Source of the DNA: Amphiplicatus metriothermophilus
GTDB taxonomy: Bacteria; Pseudomonadota; Alphaproteobacteria; Caulobacterales; Parvularculaceae
NCBI RefSeq assembly: GCF_900199215.1
Contig: NZ_FZQA01000003.1
Span: forward strand, 310,001-374,000
Direction of reading: 5' to 3'
DNA: 64,000 bases
The notes beneath the pieces were generated by a model. The model was not told the origin of the DNA. It searched no databases and saw only the letters and a list, made by a program, of their open reading frames with translations. Made by a program: the position numbers and the translations under genes. This document shows, piece after piece, positions 17,551-26,172 of this stretch (within the stretch, counting starts at the first letter, position 1; each line of letters opens with the position of its first letter).

Positions 17551-17853
17551 ATGGCCGTCATCGCTTATCTCTTCAACGCGCTGATTCAGCTCTACATCAT
17601 CGTCATCATCGTCACGGTGATCTTAAGCTGGCTTCTCGCCTTCAACGTCGTCAACCGGCACAACCGCTTCGTGGACGCGGTATGGCGGACCTGTCTGGCG
17701 CTGACCGAGCCGGCGTTGCGGCCGATCCGGAACTTTCTGCCGAGCCTCGGCGGCATCGATCTTTCGCCGATCATTCTGCTGATCGCGGTGAACGCCCTCC
17801 AGATCGGCGTGAACCGCTATGTTTTCGCCCCCCTCTTGGCGCGCGGGCTGTGA
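17551..17853 (+). CDS. YggT family membrane protein
   Basis: A 100-residue protein with two hydrophobic hairpins (IQLYIIVIIVTVILSWLLAF and IILLIAVNALQIGV) and the conserved PALRPIRNFLPSLGGIDLSP between them. YggT proteins are small inner-membrane proteins of unclear role, tied in several bacteria to cell shape, division or osmotic response. The stop overlaps the start of the DUF167 gene (GTGA). The first gene of the chain yggT-DUF167-folD-glycosyltransferase, in which every junction overlaps. The preceding 251 bases hold only promoter space for this gene and the divergent protease. Confidence 0.92.
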   Translation: MAVIAYLFNALIQLYIIVIIVTVILSWLLAFNVVNRHNRFVDAVWRTCLALTEPALRPIRNFLPSLGGIDLSPIILLIAVNALQIGVNRYVFAPLLARGL

Positions 17854-18200
17854 GCCGGGAGGCCGGTTCGCGGTTTTATCAGGCCGTGGAAGGCGGATTT
17901 CTCTTGCAGGCGCGCGTCATTCCGGGAGCGGCGAAGAACGAAACGGCAGGGCTCCGGCGCGGTCCCGACGGGACGGCGCGACTCGTCGTCCGCGTGGCGT
18001 CGCCGCCAGACAAGGGACGCGCAAACAGGGCCGTCGTCGAAACGCTCGCCCGCGCGCTTGGCTTGCCCAAGTCCGCGGTGTCGATTAGGGCAGGCGAAAA
18101 AGACAGGCTGAAGACGATCGCGATCGCGGACGACTCGGCGGCGGTCGCCGAACAGCTCGCCTCTCTGGCTGGCGTCGCATCGACGGATGAAAAGGAATGA
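17850..18200 (+). CDS. DUF167 (YggU) family protein
   Basis: A 116-residue soluble protein with the family signature [16 protein letters not shown] and [20 protein letters not shown] at 17850 overlaps the yggT stop and gives the usual N-terminus ([16 protein letters not shown]). YggT and YggU genes are neighbours in many proteobacteria; the molecular role is unknown. The stop overlaps folD (ATGA). Confidence 0.9.
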   Translation: MSREAGSRFYQAVEGGFLLQARVIPGAAKNETAGLRRGPDGTARLVVRVASPPDKGRANRAVVETLARALGLPKSAVSIRAGEKDRLKTIAIADDSAAVAEQLASLAGVASTDEKE

Positions 18201-19078
18201 GCGCCCGAATCATCGACGGCAAGGCGATCGCCTCAGCGCTTCGCGAACGGATCGGAGAAGAAGCGCGCGCCTTCGCGAAGGCGCACGGCGCGCCGCCATG
18301 CCTCGCCGTCGTCCTCGTCGGCGACGATCCGGCGAGCCAGGTCTATGTGCGCAACAAGGGTCGGGCGACGCGCGAGTCCGGCATGATCTCCATCGAGAAA
18401 CGCCTGCCGGCGAGCGCAAGCGAGGCGGAGGTGGCCGCCGTCGTGCGCGCGCTCAATGAAGATCCGTCCATAGACGGAATCCTCGTCCAGATGCCGCTGC
18501 CGGTCCATATCGACGCGCACAGCGTCATCAACGAGATCGATCCGGCGAAAGACGTCGACGGCCTCACTGAGACGAACGCCGGCCGCCTTCTCCTGGGCGT
18601 GCAGGGCCTGCGTCCGTGCACGCCGGAAGGCTGCGTGATCCTGGCCAAAAGCGTGCGCGATCGATTGGAGGGATTGCGCGCCGTCGTCGTCGGGCGCTCC
18701 ATTCTCGTCGGCAAGCCGTTGTCTCTTTTATTGCTGGCTGAGAACTGCACGGTCGTCATGGCGCATTCGAAAACGCGCGATCTGCCCGAGATTTGCCGTT
18801 CTGCGGACATTCTGTGCGCGGCGGTCGGCCGGCCGCGCCTGATTGAGGGCGATTGGGTGAAGAAGGGCGCGGTCGTCCTCGATATCGGCATCAATCGCGT
18901 CGAGGAAGACGGCGCCGCGCGGCTGGTCGGCGACGTCGATTTTGAAGCGGCCAAGGAAAGAGCGGAGGCGATCACGCCCGTACCCGGCGGCGTCGGGCCG
19001 ATGACCATCGCCTGCCTTCTGCGCAACACGCTCATCGCCGCAGCGCGCCGACGCGGCGTTCGGGGGCCGGCGATCTGA
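18197..19078 (+). CDS. folD: Bifunctional methylenetetrahydrofolate dehydrogenase/cyclohydrolase
   Basis: FolD makes 10-formyl-THF from 5,10-methylene-THF in two NADP-linked steps, supplying purine synthesis (purH is also in the window). 293 residues, standard length. Motifs: [51 protein letters not shown] and the C-terminal [19 protein letters not shown] overlaps the DUF167 stop and the gene's stop overlaps the glycosyltransferase ATG, so this is one tightly coupled operon. Confidence 0.97.
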   Translation: MSARIIDGKAIASALRERIGEEARAFAKAHGAPPCLAVVLVGDDPASQVYVRNKGRATRESGMISIEKRLPASASEAEVAAVVRALNEDPSIDGILVQMPLPVHIDAHSVINEIDPAKDVDGLTETNAGRLLLGVQGLRPCTPEGCVILAKSVRDRLEGLRAVVVGRSILVGKPLSLLLLAENCTVVMAHSKTRDLPEICRSADILCAAVGRPRLIEGDWVKKGAVVLDIGINRVEEDGAARLVGDVDFEAAKERAEAITPVPGGVGPMTIACLLRNTLIAAARRRGVRGPAI

Positions 19079-20079
19079 TGGGCGCGCGCGGACAACCCTT
19101 TCCGGCCGGCTCGCCGCGCGTTGCGGTGATCCTGCCCTGCTATAACGAGGAAGCGGCGATCGCGGGCGTCGTCGCAGATTTTCGCGCGGCCCTGCCCGAG
19201 GCTGCGGTTTACGTCTTCGACAACGCCTCCACCGACGCCACGGCGGCGGCGGCGCGGGACGCCGGCGCGATCGTGCGCGCGGAGCCGATGAAAGGCAAGG
19301 GCAACGCCGTGCGTCGCGCCTTCGCCGATGTCGACGCCGACATTTACGTCATGGCGGACGGCGACGGCACTTATGAGGCGGCCGCAGCGCCGGCCATGAT
19401 CGCGGCCATGCGCCGGGAGAGCCTCGACATGGTCGTGGGCGTGCGCGTCCCCGACGACGAGGTCCAGGGCGCCTACCGGCCCGGCCACGTGCTGGGCAAC
19501 CGGGTTTTCAGCTTCGTCTTCAGGCGGCTTTTCCGGTTGGAGCTTTCCGATCTCCTGAGCGGTTATCGCGTGCTGTCGCGCCGGTTCGTGAAGTCTTTTC
19601 CGTCCGTATCAAAAGGTTTTGAGATCGAGCTCGAAATGTCCGCGCACGCCGCCTTGCTGCGCATCCCGGTGAAAGAAGTTTCCACGCGCTACGGCGCCCG
19701 CCCGGACGGGAGCAAGAGCAAGCTCAACACCTGGCTCGACGGGGCGCGGATTCTGCGCCGTATGCTAACGTTTCTGCGACTGCATCGCCCGCTTCTCATC
19801 TTCGGCGGCGCATCCCTCGGCGCAGCGATCGCATCGTTCGTGCTCGCCGTTCCCGTCCTGATAGAATATCTGCAGACCGGCCTGGTGCCGCGCTTTCCGA
19901 CGCTCATGGTCGCGACCGGCGTGATGCTGACGGCGGTGATGCTGTTCATCGTCGGGGTGATTCTCGACGCGCAGGCGCGATATTTCTCGGAAATGAAGCG
20001 CCTTCAGTATCTGCAGATTCCGGGGCCTGCGCCTGCTTTTGTGGAAACGGACGAGGCGCTCGAGACGGCCCGTTCTTGA
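19078..20079 (+). CDS. Membrane-linked family 2 glycosyltransferase
   Basis: A 333-residue GT2 enzyme similar in outline to dolichol-phosphate mannosyltransferase-like proteins. The N-terminal GT-A domain has VAVILPCYNEEAAIAGVV, DNASTDATAAAA, and the DGDGTYE metal motif. Two C-terminal membrane segments follow (residues about 241-265 and 280-302). Such enzymes move sugar from a nucleotide donor to a polyprenyl phosphate at the inner membrane; donor and acceptor cannot be read here. It overlaps folD by one base (TGATG), and looks like the last gene of that operon. Confidence 0.88.
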   Translation: MGARGQPFPAGSPRVAVILPCYNEEAAIAGVVADFRAALPEAAVYVFDNASTDATAAAARDAGAIVRAEPMKGKGNAVRRAFADVDADIYVMADGDGTYEAAAAPAMIAAMRRESLDMVVGVRVPDDEVQGAYRPGHVLGNRVFSFVFRRLFRLELSDLLSGYRVLSRRFVKSFPSVSKGFEIELEMSAHAALLRIPVKEVSTRYGARPDGSKSKLNTWLDGARILRRMLTFLRLHRPLLIFGGASLGAAIASFVLAVPVLIEYLQTGLVPRFPTLMVATGVMLTAVMLFIVGVILDAQARYFSEMKRLQYLQIPGPAPAFVETDEALETARS

Positions 20080-20136
20080 AGGCGCGCGCGCGATCGCCAT
20101 ATCACCAGATGGTTTGAAGCCAGCTCAGGAGGGCGC

Positions 20137-20676
20137 ATGAGAACGCGCCGGTCGCTTCGCGCCGTCATGCTCGCAGCGACGGCGCTCGCCGCCGTCGGCG
20201 GCGCGTCGGCGCACGCCGCGGTCGCGGCGCCGGCTCCGACAGAGGCCGTCGCGCCGAACGCGCCGGCCGTTCACGACGAGCGAGAAACCGCTAGTCCCGT
20301 CAGCGCGACAGATGTCGGCCTCGCCGCCGGTCTGACTGCGGCGCTCGCTGCGATCGTCCGGTTTCTCGGCGCACGCCGTCTTGCGCAGGCGCTCAGACGG
20401 GCGGGCGCGGCGACCGCCAGAACGGCCGCCGCCGCGGCGAAAGCGCCGGTTCGGCTCGCGAAAGGGGCGGCGCGGGCCATCGGCGCGCCGGTCCGCTACG
20501 CGCTGATCGTCATCGGCCTGGGCGTTTTCGCCCTTGCAGGGATCGCCGCGCTCGACATCGAGTGGGCGGCGGGGCTCGCCCTTGGTCTGGCGATAGGCCT
20601 TGCCGTGTGGCTTGCGGCGGTCCGGACGCGCAAGGCCTTCGCGCCGCGGCGAATGAAGGTTAATGAAAATCAATGA
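20137..20676 (+). CDS. Hypothetical exported or membrane protein
   Basis: 179 residues, start after CAGGAGGGC. An N-terminal signal (LAAVGGASAHAA) is followed by a Pro/Ala-rich stretch, one short hydrophobic helix (VGLAAGLTAALAAIVRFLG), an Arg/Ala-rich region, and two adjacent C-terminal membrane segments (ALIVIGLGVFALAGIAAL and AGLALGLAIGLAVWLAAV). The composition is dominated by Ala, and I recognise no family. It stands alone between the folD operon and rpe. Confidence 0.6.
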   Translation: MRTRRSLRAVMLAATALAAVGGASAHAAVAAPAPTEAVAPNAPAVHDERETASPVSATDVGLAAGLTAALAAIVRFLGARRLAQALRRAGAATARTAAAAAKAPVRLAKGAARAIGAPVRYALIVIGLGVFALAGIAALDIEWAAGLALGLAIGLAVWLAAVRTRKAFAPRRMKVNENQ

Positions 20677-20827
20677 GTTTGGCGGGCCCGAGCTCCTTTC
20701 GGGACCGCTTGCGGCGCGATGTCGGCTTCAGGTCCCTTAAAGGCTCGTGATTTCGCGGCTGGCCCGGGGTTTGCTTCGAAGGAAGCGGACTTCGTTCCTG
20801 TCCCACTTACGCGCGAAAGCGCCGCCA

Positions 20828-20853
20828 GCCCCGCTCCGGCGGGGCGCTTTTTT
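20828..20853 (+). terminator. Rho-independent terminator upstream of rpe
   Basis: GCCCCGC-TCCG-GCGGGGC (7-bp stem) followed by GC and six T. It lies 151 bases after the preceding gene's stop and 69 bases before rpe. It ends either a long 3' UTR or a short independent transcript from the 245-base space 20677-20921; a partly overlapping AAAGCGCC/GGCGCTTT pairing could compete with it. Confidence 0.75.
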
Positions 20854-20921
20854 GCGCGAACCGGCCGGGGATGTGCGCTCTCCAGTTGCGCAATGTCGGC
20901 GCATCACGATAGGTCTCGACA

Positions 20922-21584
20922 ATGAGCCGCGTGCGCGTCGCCCCGTCCATTCTGTCCGCTGATTTCGCCCGCCTCGGAGAAGAGGTGGCGGCGGTCGCCG
21001 CAGCCGGCGCGGACTTCATCCATGTCGACGTCATGGACGGTCATTTCGTGCCGAACCTCACCATCGGCCCGATGGCGGTGAAGGCGATCCGCGGCGCGAC
21101 AAAGCTGCCGTTCGACGTCCATCTGATGATCGCCCCGGTCGATCCCTTCATCGACGATTTCATCGCCGCCGGCGCGGATATCCTCACCGTTCACCCGGAA
21201 GCCGGACCGCATCTTCACCGCACGCTGCAACGGATCAAAAAAGCCGGCGCGAAGGCGGGCGTTTCGCTCAATCCGGCCACGCCCGCGCAATTCGCCGTCG
21301 AAGTGCTGGACGAGGTCGATCTCGTTCTCGTCATGAGCGTCAATCCCGGTTTCGGCGGCCAGAAGTTCATCGCCTCCCAGCTCAGGAAGATCGAGACCTT
21401 GCGCAGGGCGATCGACGACTCGGGGCGCGACATCATGCTCGAGGTCGACGGCGGCGTGAACGCCCAGACCGCGCGCGCGTGCGTCGCGGCGGGCGCCGAC
21501 GTGCTGGTCGCCGGTTCGGCCGTCTTCTCGGGGGGGCCGCAGTCCTATGCGGCCAATATCGCGGCCTTGCGGGGAGGCGCTTGA
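20922..21584 (+). CDS. rpe: Ribulose-phosphate 3-epimerase
   Basis: Interconverts ribulose-5-P and xylulose-5-P in the pentose phosphate pathway. 220 residues, standard length. The TIM-barrel motifs are intact: [26 protein letters not shown] with the metal-binding His and catalytic Asp, [17 protein letters not shown] and EVDGGVN. A terminator lies just upstream, so it probably has its own promoter in the 68 bases between. The heparinase-like gene begins 4 bases after the stop. Confidence 0.97.
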   Translation: MSRVRVAPSILSADFARLGEEVAAVAAAGADFIHVDVMDGHFVPNLTIGPMAVKAIRGATKLPFDVHLMIAPVDPFIDDFIAAGADILTVHPEAGPHLHRTLQRIKKAGAKAGVSLNPATPAQFAVEVLDEVDLVLVMSVNPGFGGQKFIASQLRKIETLRRAIDDSGRDIMLEVDGGVNAQTARACVAAGADVLVAGSAVFSGGPQSYAANIAALRGGA

Positions 21585-21587
21585 GCA

Positions 21588-23270
21588 ATGCCGGCGACGC
21601 GACGGGGAAATCAGGCGCGGGCCGGCAGACACGACCTCGTCGCGCGCGTGCAGCGCGTATGGGGCGAGAGTCCTTTCTATCAGGCGCGCCTGCGCGGTCC
21701 TGCGCCGGACCGGCTGTATCATCAGCCCAGCGATCCGCGCACGCCGGATCGCGCGCTCGCCGAATCCCTGTTCCGGGGCCGGCTCGCCATCGGCGCGGAG
21801 AGCGTCGATTGCGAGGGGGAGGTCGAACGCATCTGGGATCTCGTCGTGGCGACGGGGCCGTTGCATTCCTTTCTCCACGATTTCTCCTGGCTGCGGCACG
21901 CCGAAGCCATGGGCGAGGCCGGCGCGCGGCCGGCGCGTCGGCTTATCCGCGCCTGGCTCGATCGGTGCGAGCGTTGGTCGCCGGACGCCTGGGCGCCCTA
22001 TCTGACCGGCGAGCGCCTGACGCAGCTCTGTTGCCACGCTGCGCTGGCCCTGCGCGGCGAGGATGCGCTGTGGCGCAGCAGGCTGCTTTCGTCGATGGCG
22101 CGACAGACCCGACATCTGGCGCGCGTTTGTCACCGCGCCGAGACCGGTTACGAACGTCTGATGACGGCGGCCGGCCTTGCGCTGGCGGGGCTGTGCCTGC
22201 CGGGCTGCGAAGAGCAGGCGGAGCGCGGACTCGAGCTGTTGCGCCGCGAGCTGCGCCTGCAGGTCCGTCCCGACGGCGGCCATATTAGCCGCAATCCCTC
22301 GCAGCAGCTCGCCATCGTCATCCGCCTTCAGATGATCCTGAAAGCGTTGGAGGCGCGGCGCATGCCCGTTCCGGGCTTCCTGCGCCACACTGTCGGGCGA
22401 ATGGCGGCGAACGCGCTGTTCTTTCGCTGCGGCGACGGGTCGCTCGCGGTTTTCAACGGCGGGTATGAGGACGATCCGAAATCCGTGCTGGCTGTGCGTC
22501 AGGCGCTCGACGACGACTCGGTCCCGCAGGGTTTCGCGCGCCATTCCGGTTTCCAGCGTCTCGAAGCGGCGCGCGCGGTTGTGATCGCCGACGTAAGCCA
22601 CGGCCGCGGACCGGAACGCTTCGACGGCGCGACGTCTTTTCATTTCTCCTCGGGACGGGGCCGCATCGTCGTCAATTGCGGCAATGGCGGGCATCTTCCC
22701 GGCGAGTGGAGCCGGGCCCTGCGACAGGCTGCGGCCCATTCGACGCTGTCTTCGGAGCCCCCGCTCGCGCTTTTCGGGGGCGGGGCGATCGCGCATCATC
22801 GGGCTGAGGACATCCGCGGCCAGTTTCTCGAAATCGAGCGCCGGGCCCACGCGGACGCGCCCGACGGGCCGCGCCACCTGCGCCGGTTTTACCTGAGCGC
22901 GGGCGGGGACGATCTGCGCGGCGAGGATGTGATTTTCCATCCGCCCGAGGCGCTCCGGCGGACCTGGCGCATCCGGTTCCATCTTCATCCGGGCATGAAA
23001 GCCTCGCTCGCGCGGGATGGACGATCCGTAATCCTGGCGCCGCCTACCCGCGAAGGCTGGCGGTTTCGCACCGACGCGCCGGAATTGCGCCTGGAAAAGA
23101 GCGTCTATTGCGGCGCCGGCGGATTGCCCGCGGCCGCGGAGCAGATCGTTCTTGCCCCGGGCGGGTTGGAAGTCGGCGACAGGGAGGCTATCGTCGTCAG
23201 ATGGGCCTTTCGACGGCTCGATGGGGCGTGGACTGCCGAGGGGGACGACGGGAAACTCGAACGTGACTGA
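21588..23270 (+). CDS. Heparinase II/III family protein
   Basis: 560 residues, resembling the alphaproteobacterial heparinase II/III-like proteins that sit between rpe/rsmB-type genes and purH. An (alpha/alpha) toroid N-terminal half (WLRHAEAMGEAGARPARRLI, RPDGGHISRNPSQQLAIV) is followed by a beta-sandwich half with HSTLSSEPPLALFGGG, the conserved His-containing segment. There is no signal peptide, so the protein should be cytoplasmic, unlike true secreted lyases. Proposed roles in this genomic niche involve cell-envelope polysaccharide, but none is established. The gene is translationally close to rpe; the capD-like gene follows after 14 bases. Confidence 0.85.
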   Translation: MPATRRGNQARAGRHDLVARVQRVWGESPFYQARLRGPAPDRLYHQPSDPRTPDRALAESLFRGRLAIGAESVDCEGEVERIWDLVVATGPLHSFLHDFSWLRHAEAMGEAGARPARRLIRAWLDRCERWSPDAWAPYLTGERLTQLCCHAALALRGEDALWRSRLLSSMARQTRHLARVCHRAETGYERLMTAAGLALAGLCLPGCEEQAERGLELLRRELRLQVRPDGGHISRNPSQQLAIVIRLQMILKALEARRMPVPGFLRHTVGRMAANALFFRCGDGSLAVFNGGYEDDPKSVLAVRQALDDDSVPQGFARHSGFQRLEAARAVVIADVSHGRGPERFDGATSFHFSSGRGRIVVNCGNGGHLPGEWSRALRQAAAHSTLSSEPPLALFGGGAIAHHRAEDIRGQFLEIERRAHADAPDGPRHLRRFYLSAGGDDLRGEDVIFHPPEALRRTWRIRFHLHPGMKASLARDGRSVILAPPTREGWRFRTDAPELRLEKSVYCGAGGLPAAAEQIVLAPGGLEVGDREAIVVRWAFRRLDGAWTAEGDDGKLERD

Positions 23271-23284
23271 CGGGGGATCTGCCT

Positions 23285-24487
23285 GTGCGCATGCTTGAAA
23301 AACTCATCTCCCGGTTTTCAAAACCTGACAGGATCACGCGCGGCAAGGCGATCGAGATCGATCCGGCGCTGCTTTTGCAGCGGCCGCCGCGGCGGATCGA
23401 TCAGCGCGCGGCGCGCCGTCTGCTGATCGGCAAGCGCGTTCTCATCACCGGCGCCGGGGGCACGATCGGCTCGGAGCTCGCCCGTCAGGTCGCGGCGTTC
23501 GAGCCGGCGCATCTGACGCTGCTGGATAATTCCGAGTTCAATCTTTATCAGATCGACCTTGAGATGCGCGAAGCCGGCTATGCTTCGCTCATTACCTCCC
23601 AACTCGTCGACATTTGTCGGCGAGAGCATCTTGATCGCGCGTTCACGGAGGCGCGGCCGGAGATCGTGCTGCACGCGGCCGCCTTCAAGCATGTGCCGAT
23701 CGTCGAGCAGAACCGCTGCGCCGGCGCGCTCGTCAACGTGCTGGGCGCGAAGAACGTGTTCGACGCTGCTACGGAAACCGGCGCGGAGTCCGTCGTTTTC
23801 ATCTCCACCGACAAGGCGGTGAATCCGACGAGCTTCATGGGCGCGACGAAGCGCATCGCCGAGCTTTACGCCCAGGCGCTCGATGTCGCGCAGAACGACA
23901 CCCGGTTCGTCACCGTGCGCTTCGGCAACGTTCTGGGTTCGACGGGATCGGTGACGCCGCTTTTCGCGCGGCAGATCGCCCGCGGCGGTCCCGTGACCGT
24001 GACGCATCCGGAGATTTCCCGCTATTTCATGACGACGCGCGAGGCCGTGCAGCTCGTCCTGCAGGCCGCGAGCCTCGACAGCGCCGAGAAAAGCGTCGTC
24101 ACCCACGACGGCCGGGTTTTCGTGCTCGATATGGGCGAACCCGTGCGCATACTCGAGCTCGCCAAACGCATGATCGAGGCGCACGGTCTGACGCCGGGCG
24201 TCGATATCGAAATCCGCTTCACAGGGCTTCGCTCCGGAGAAAAGCTCTTCGAGGAGATTTTTCTCGATACGGACAAGCTGGTGAAGACCGGCGCGGACGG
24301 GGTTCTGCTCGCCTCCCCGGCGATGATCGACCTGCCGCTGCTCAATCCTCGGCTGTCGGACGTGATCGAACACGCGCTCGCGGGCGATCAGTCGGGTCTG
24401 GACGAGGCCGTGCATCACCTGGTGCCGGAGTTCAGCCCGACCGAAGCCGGCGGCGAGGCGGCCAAGCAACGCCCCCTCCAGCGCTGA
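23285..24487 (+). CDS. Soluble CapD/WbpM-type NDP-sugar 4,6-dehydratase
   Basis: 400 residues of the extended SDR class that acts on UDP-HexNAc. The NAD motif is TGAGGTIGSE; the active site reads STDKAVNPTSFMGATKR, with Met in place of the SDR Tyr, as in the WbpM/PglF/FlaA1 group that uses a relayed mechanism. Standard WbpM/CapD proteins have four N-terminal membrane segments; this one lacks them and starts about 45 residues before the Rossmann fold. Start is GTG 23285 (spaced from GGGGG) or ATG 23291. It sits between the heparinase-like gene and purH, an insertion into an otherwise conserved neighbourhood. Probable role: making a 4-keto-6-deoxy amino sugar for surface polysaccharide. Confidence 0.87.
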   Translation: MRMLEKLISRFSKPDRITRGKAIEIDPALLLQRPPRRIDQRAARRLLIGKRVLITGAGGTIGSELARQVAAFEPAHLTLLDNSEFNLYQIDLEMREAGYASLITSQLVDICRREHLDRAFTEARPEIVLHAAAFKHVPIVEQNRCAGALVNVLGAKNVFDAATETGAESVVFISTDKAVNPTSFMGATKRIAELYAQALDVAQNDTRFVTVRFGNVLGSTGSVTPLFARQIARGGPVTVTHPEISRYFMTTREAVQLVLQAASLDSAEKSVVTHDGRVFVLDMGEPVRILELAKRMIEAHGLTPGVDIEIRFTGLRSGEKLFEEIFLDTDKLVKTGADGVLLASPAMIDLPLLNPRLSDVIEHALAGDQSGLDEAVHHLVPEFSPTEAGGEAAKQRPLQR

Positions 24488-24567
24488 GCCGCGCCGGCCT
24501 TGCGCGGCGCGCCGCCGGCGATTAAGCATCCCGGCGCATTCCCGAGACAGTCTGGCAGGAGCGCCCT

Positions 24568-26151
24568 ATGTCCCAGCCGAGCCCGGTGCGGCGCGCGATC
24601 ATTTCCGTTTCCGACAAGTCTGGCCTGACGGCCTTCGCGAAAAGACTCGCCGCCGCCGGCGTCGAGCTGGTCTCCACCGGCGGGACGGCGCGGGCCCTGC
24701 GCGAGGCGGGCCTCGCCCCGCGCGACGTTTCCGAGCTCACGGGCTTTCCCGAGATCATGGACGGACGCGTGAAAACGCTGCACCCGAAAGTGCATGGCGG
24801 CCTTCTCGCCCTGCGCGGGGATGCGGCGCATCAGGCGGCGATGCGGGATCACGGGATCGAGCCCGTCGATCTTCTTGTGGTCAATCTTTATCCCTTCGAG
24901 GCGACGGTCGCGCGCGGCGCGGACTATGACGAGTGCGTCGAGAACATCGACATCGGCGGGCCGGCGATGATCCGGGCCGCAGCGAAAAACCATGCTCATG
25001 TCGGCGTGGTCACCGATCCGGCGGACTATGACGCGGCGGCGACGGAGATCGAAAAGCTCGGCGGCCTGTCGCATGAGCTGAAGCGGCGTCTGGCGGCGGC
25101 GGCCTATGCGCGCACGGCCGCCTACGACGCGGCGATCGCGGCCTGGTTCGCGCGCGAGCTCGGCGAGGCGCATCCGAGAGCGATCGCCTTCTCTGGCGCG
25201 CTCAAACAGACGCTGCGCTATGGCGAGAACCCGCATCAGCGCGCGGCGCTATATCTCGGCGGCGAGGCGCGGCCGGGCGCGGCGACGGCGCGACAAGCGC
25301 AGGGCAAGGAGCTTTCCTATAACAACCTCAACGACGCCGACGCGGCTTTCGAGCTCGTCGCCGAATTCGCCGGCGCGGGTCCGGCGGTCGCCATCGTCAA
25401 GCACGCCAATCCGTGCGGCGTCGCGCTCGGCGCCAGCCTCGCGGAAGCCTACGCCAAGGCGCTCAAATGCGACCCGGTTTCGGCCTTCGGCGGAGTCATC
25501 GCCGCGAACCAGGCCCTTGATCGGGCGGCGGCGGAGAAGATCGCCGAAATATTCGCTGAGGTGGTGATCGCGCCGGATGCGGATGAAGACGCGCTTTCCG
25601 TCCTTTCCAGAAAGAAGAACGTCCGCGTGCTGCTGACCGGCATTCTGCCTGATCCGGCCGCGCCGGGGCTGACATGGCGTCCGCTCGCCGGCGGGTTTCT
25701 GGTTCAGTCGCGCGACAATGGCCGGATCCGCGAGGCGGATCTCAAGATCGTAACCAGGCGCCGGCCGACCCCGCAGGAGACGGCCGACATGCTGTTCGCC
25801 TTCACGGTCGCCAAGCATGTGAAGTCGAACGCCATCGTCTATGCTAAAAAGGGCGCGACGGTCGGGATCGGGGCCGGCCAGATGAGCCGAGTCGATTCAA
25901 GCCGCATCGCCGCCCGCAAGGCCGCGGACGCCGCCGAAGCGGCGGGCGAGCGCGAACCGCTTACAAAAGGTTCGGTCGTGGCCTCGGATGCGTTCTTTCC
26001 GTTTGCGGACGGTCTGCTCGCTGCGGCTGAAGCGGGCGCGACGGCGGTCATACAGCCCGGCGGCTCGATCCGCGACGAAGAGGTTATCGCCGCAGCCGAC
26101 GAGGCCGGCCTCGCGATGGCCTTCACCGGCATGCGGCATTTCCGGCACTGA
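24568..26151 (+). CDS. purH: Bifunctional AICAR transformylase/IMP cyclohydrolase
   Basis: Catalyses the last two steps of IMP synthesis. 527 residues, full length. The N-terminal cyclohydrolase domain has [29 protein letters not shown] and [16 protein letters not shown]; the C-terminal transformylase has [17 protein letters not shown], the KHANPCG motif with the catalytic Lys-His, and [10 protein letters not shown]. It uses 10-formyl-THF of the kind made by FolD (18197-19078). Preceded by an 80-base gap and a purine-rich GGCAGGAG ribosome site. Converges with gdh, 21 bases between stops. Confidence 0.97.
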   Translation: MSQPSPVRRAIISVSDKSGLTAFAKRLAAAGVELVSTGGTARALREAGLAPRDVSELTGFPEIMDGRVKTLHPKVHGGLLALRGDAAHQAAMRDHGIEPVDLLVVNLYPFEATVARGADYDECVENIDIGGPAMIRAAAKNHAHVGVVTDPADYDAAATEIEKLGGLSHELKRRLAAAAYARTAAYDAAIAAWFARELGEAHPRAIAFSGALKQTLRYGENPHQRAALYLGGEARPGAATARQAQGKELSYNNLNDADAAFELVAEFAGAGPAVAIVKHANPCGVALGASLAEAYAKALKCDPVSAFGGVIAANQALDRAAAEKIAEIFAEVVIAPDADEDALSVLSRKKNVRVLLTGILPDPAAPGLTWRPLAGGFLVQSRDNGRIREADLKIVTRRRPTPQETADMLFAFTVAKHVKSNAIVYAKKGATVGIGAGQMSRVDSSRIAARKAADAAEAAGEREPLTKGSVVASDAFFPFADGLLAAAEAGATAVIQPGGSIRDEEVIAAADEAGLAMAFTGMRHFRH

Positions 26152-26172
26152 CGGCCGGCGGGGTGCGGCGTC

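Noticed and set aside
21588-23270. Treating the heparinase-like gene as part of the uronate island
   Set aside because: It lacks a signal peptide, lies 12 kb away, and has the rpe-purH neighbourhood usual for a housekeeping homologue.
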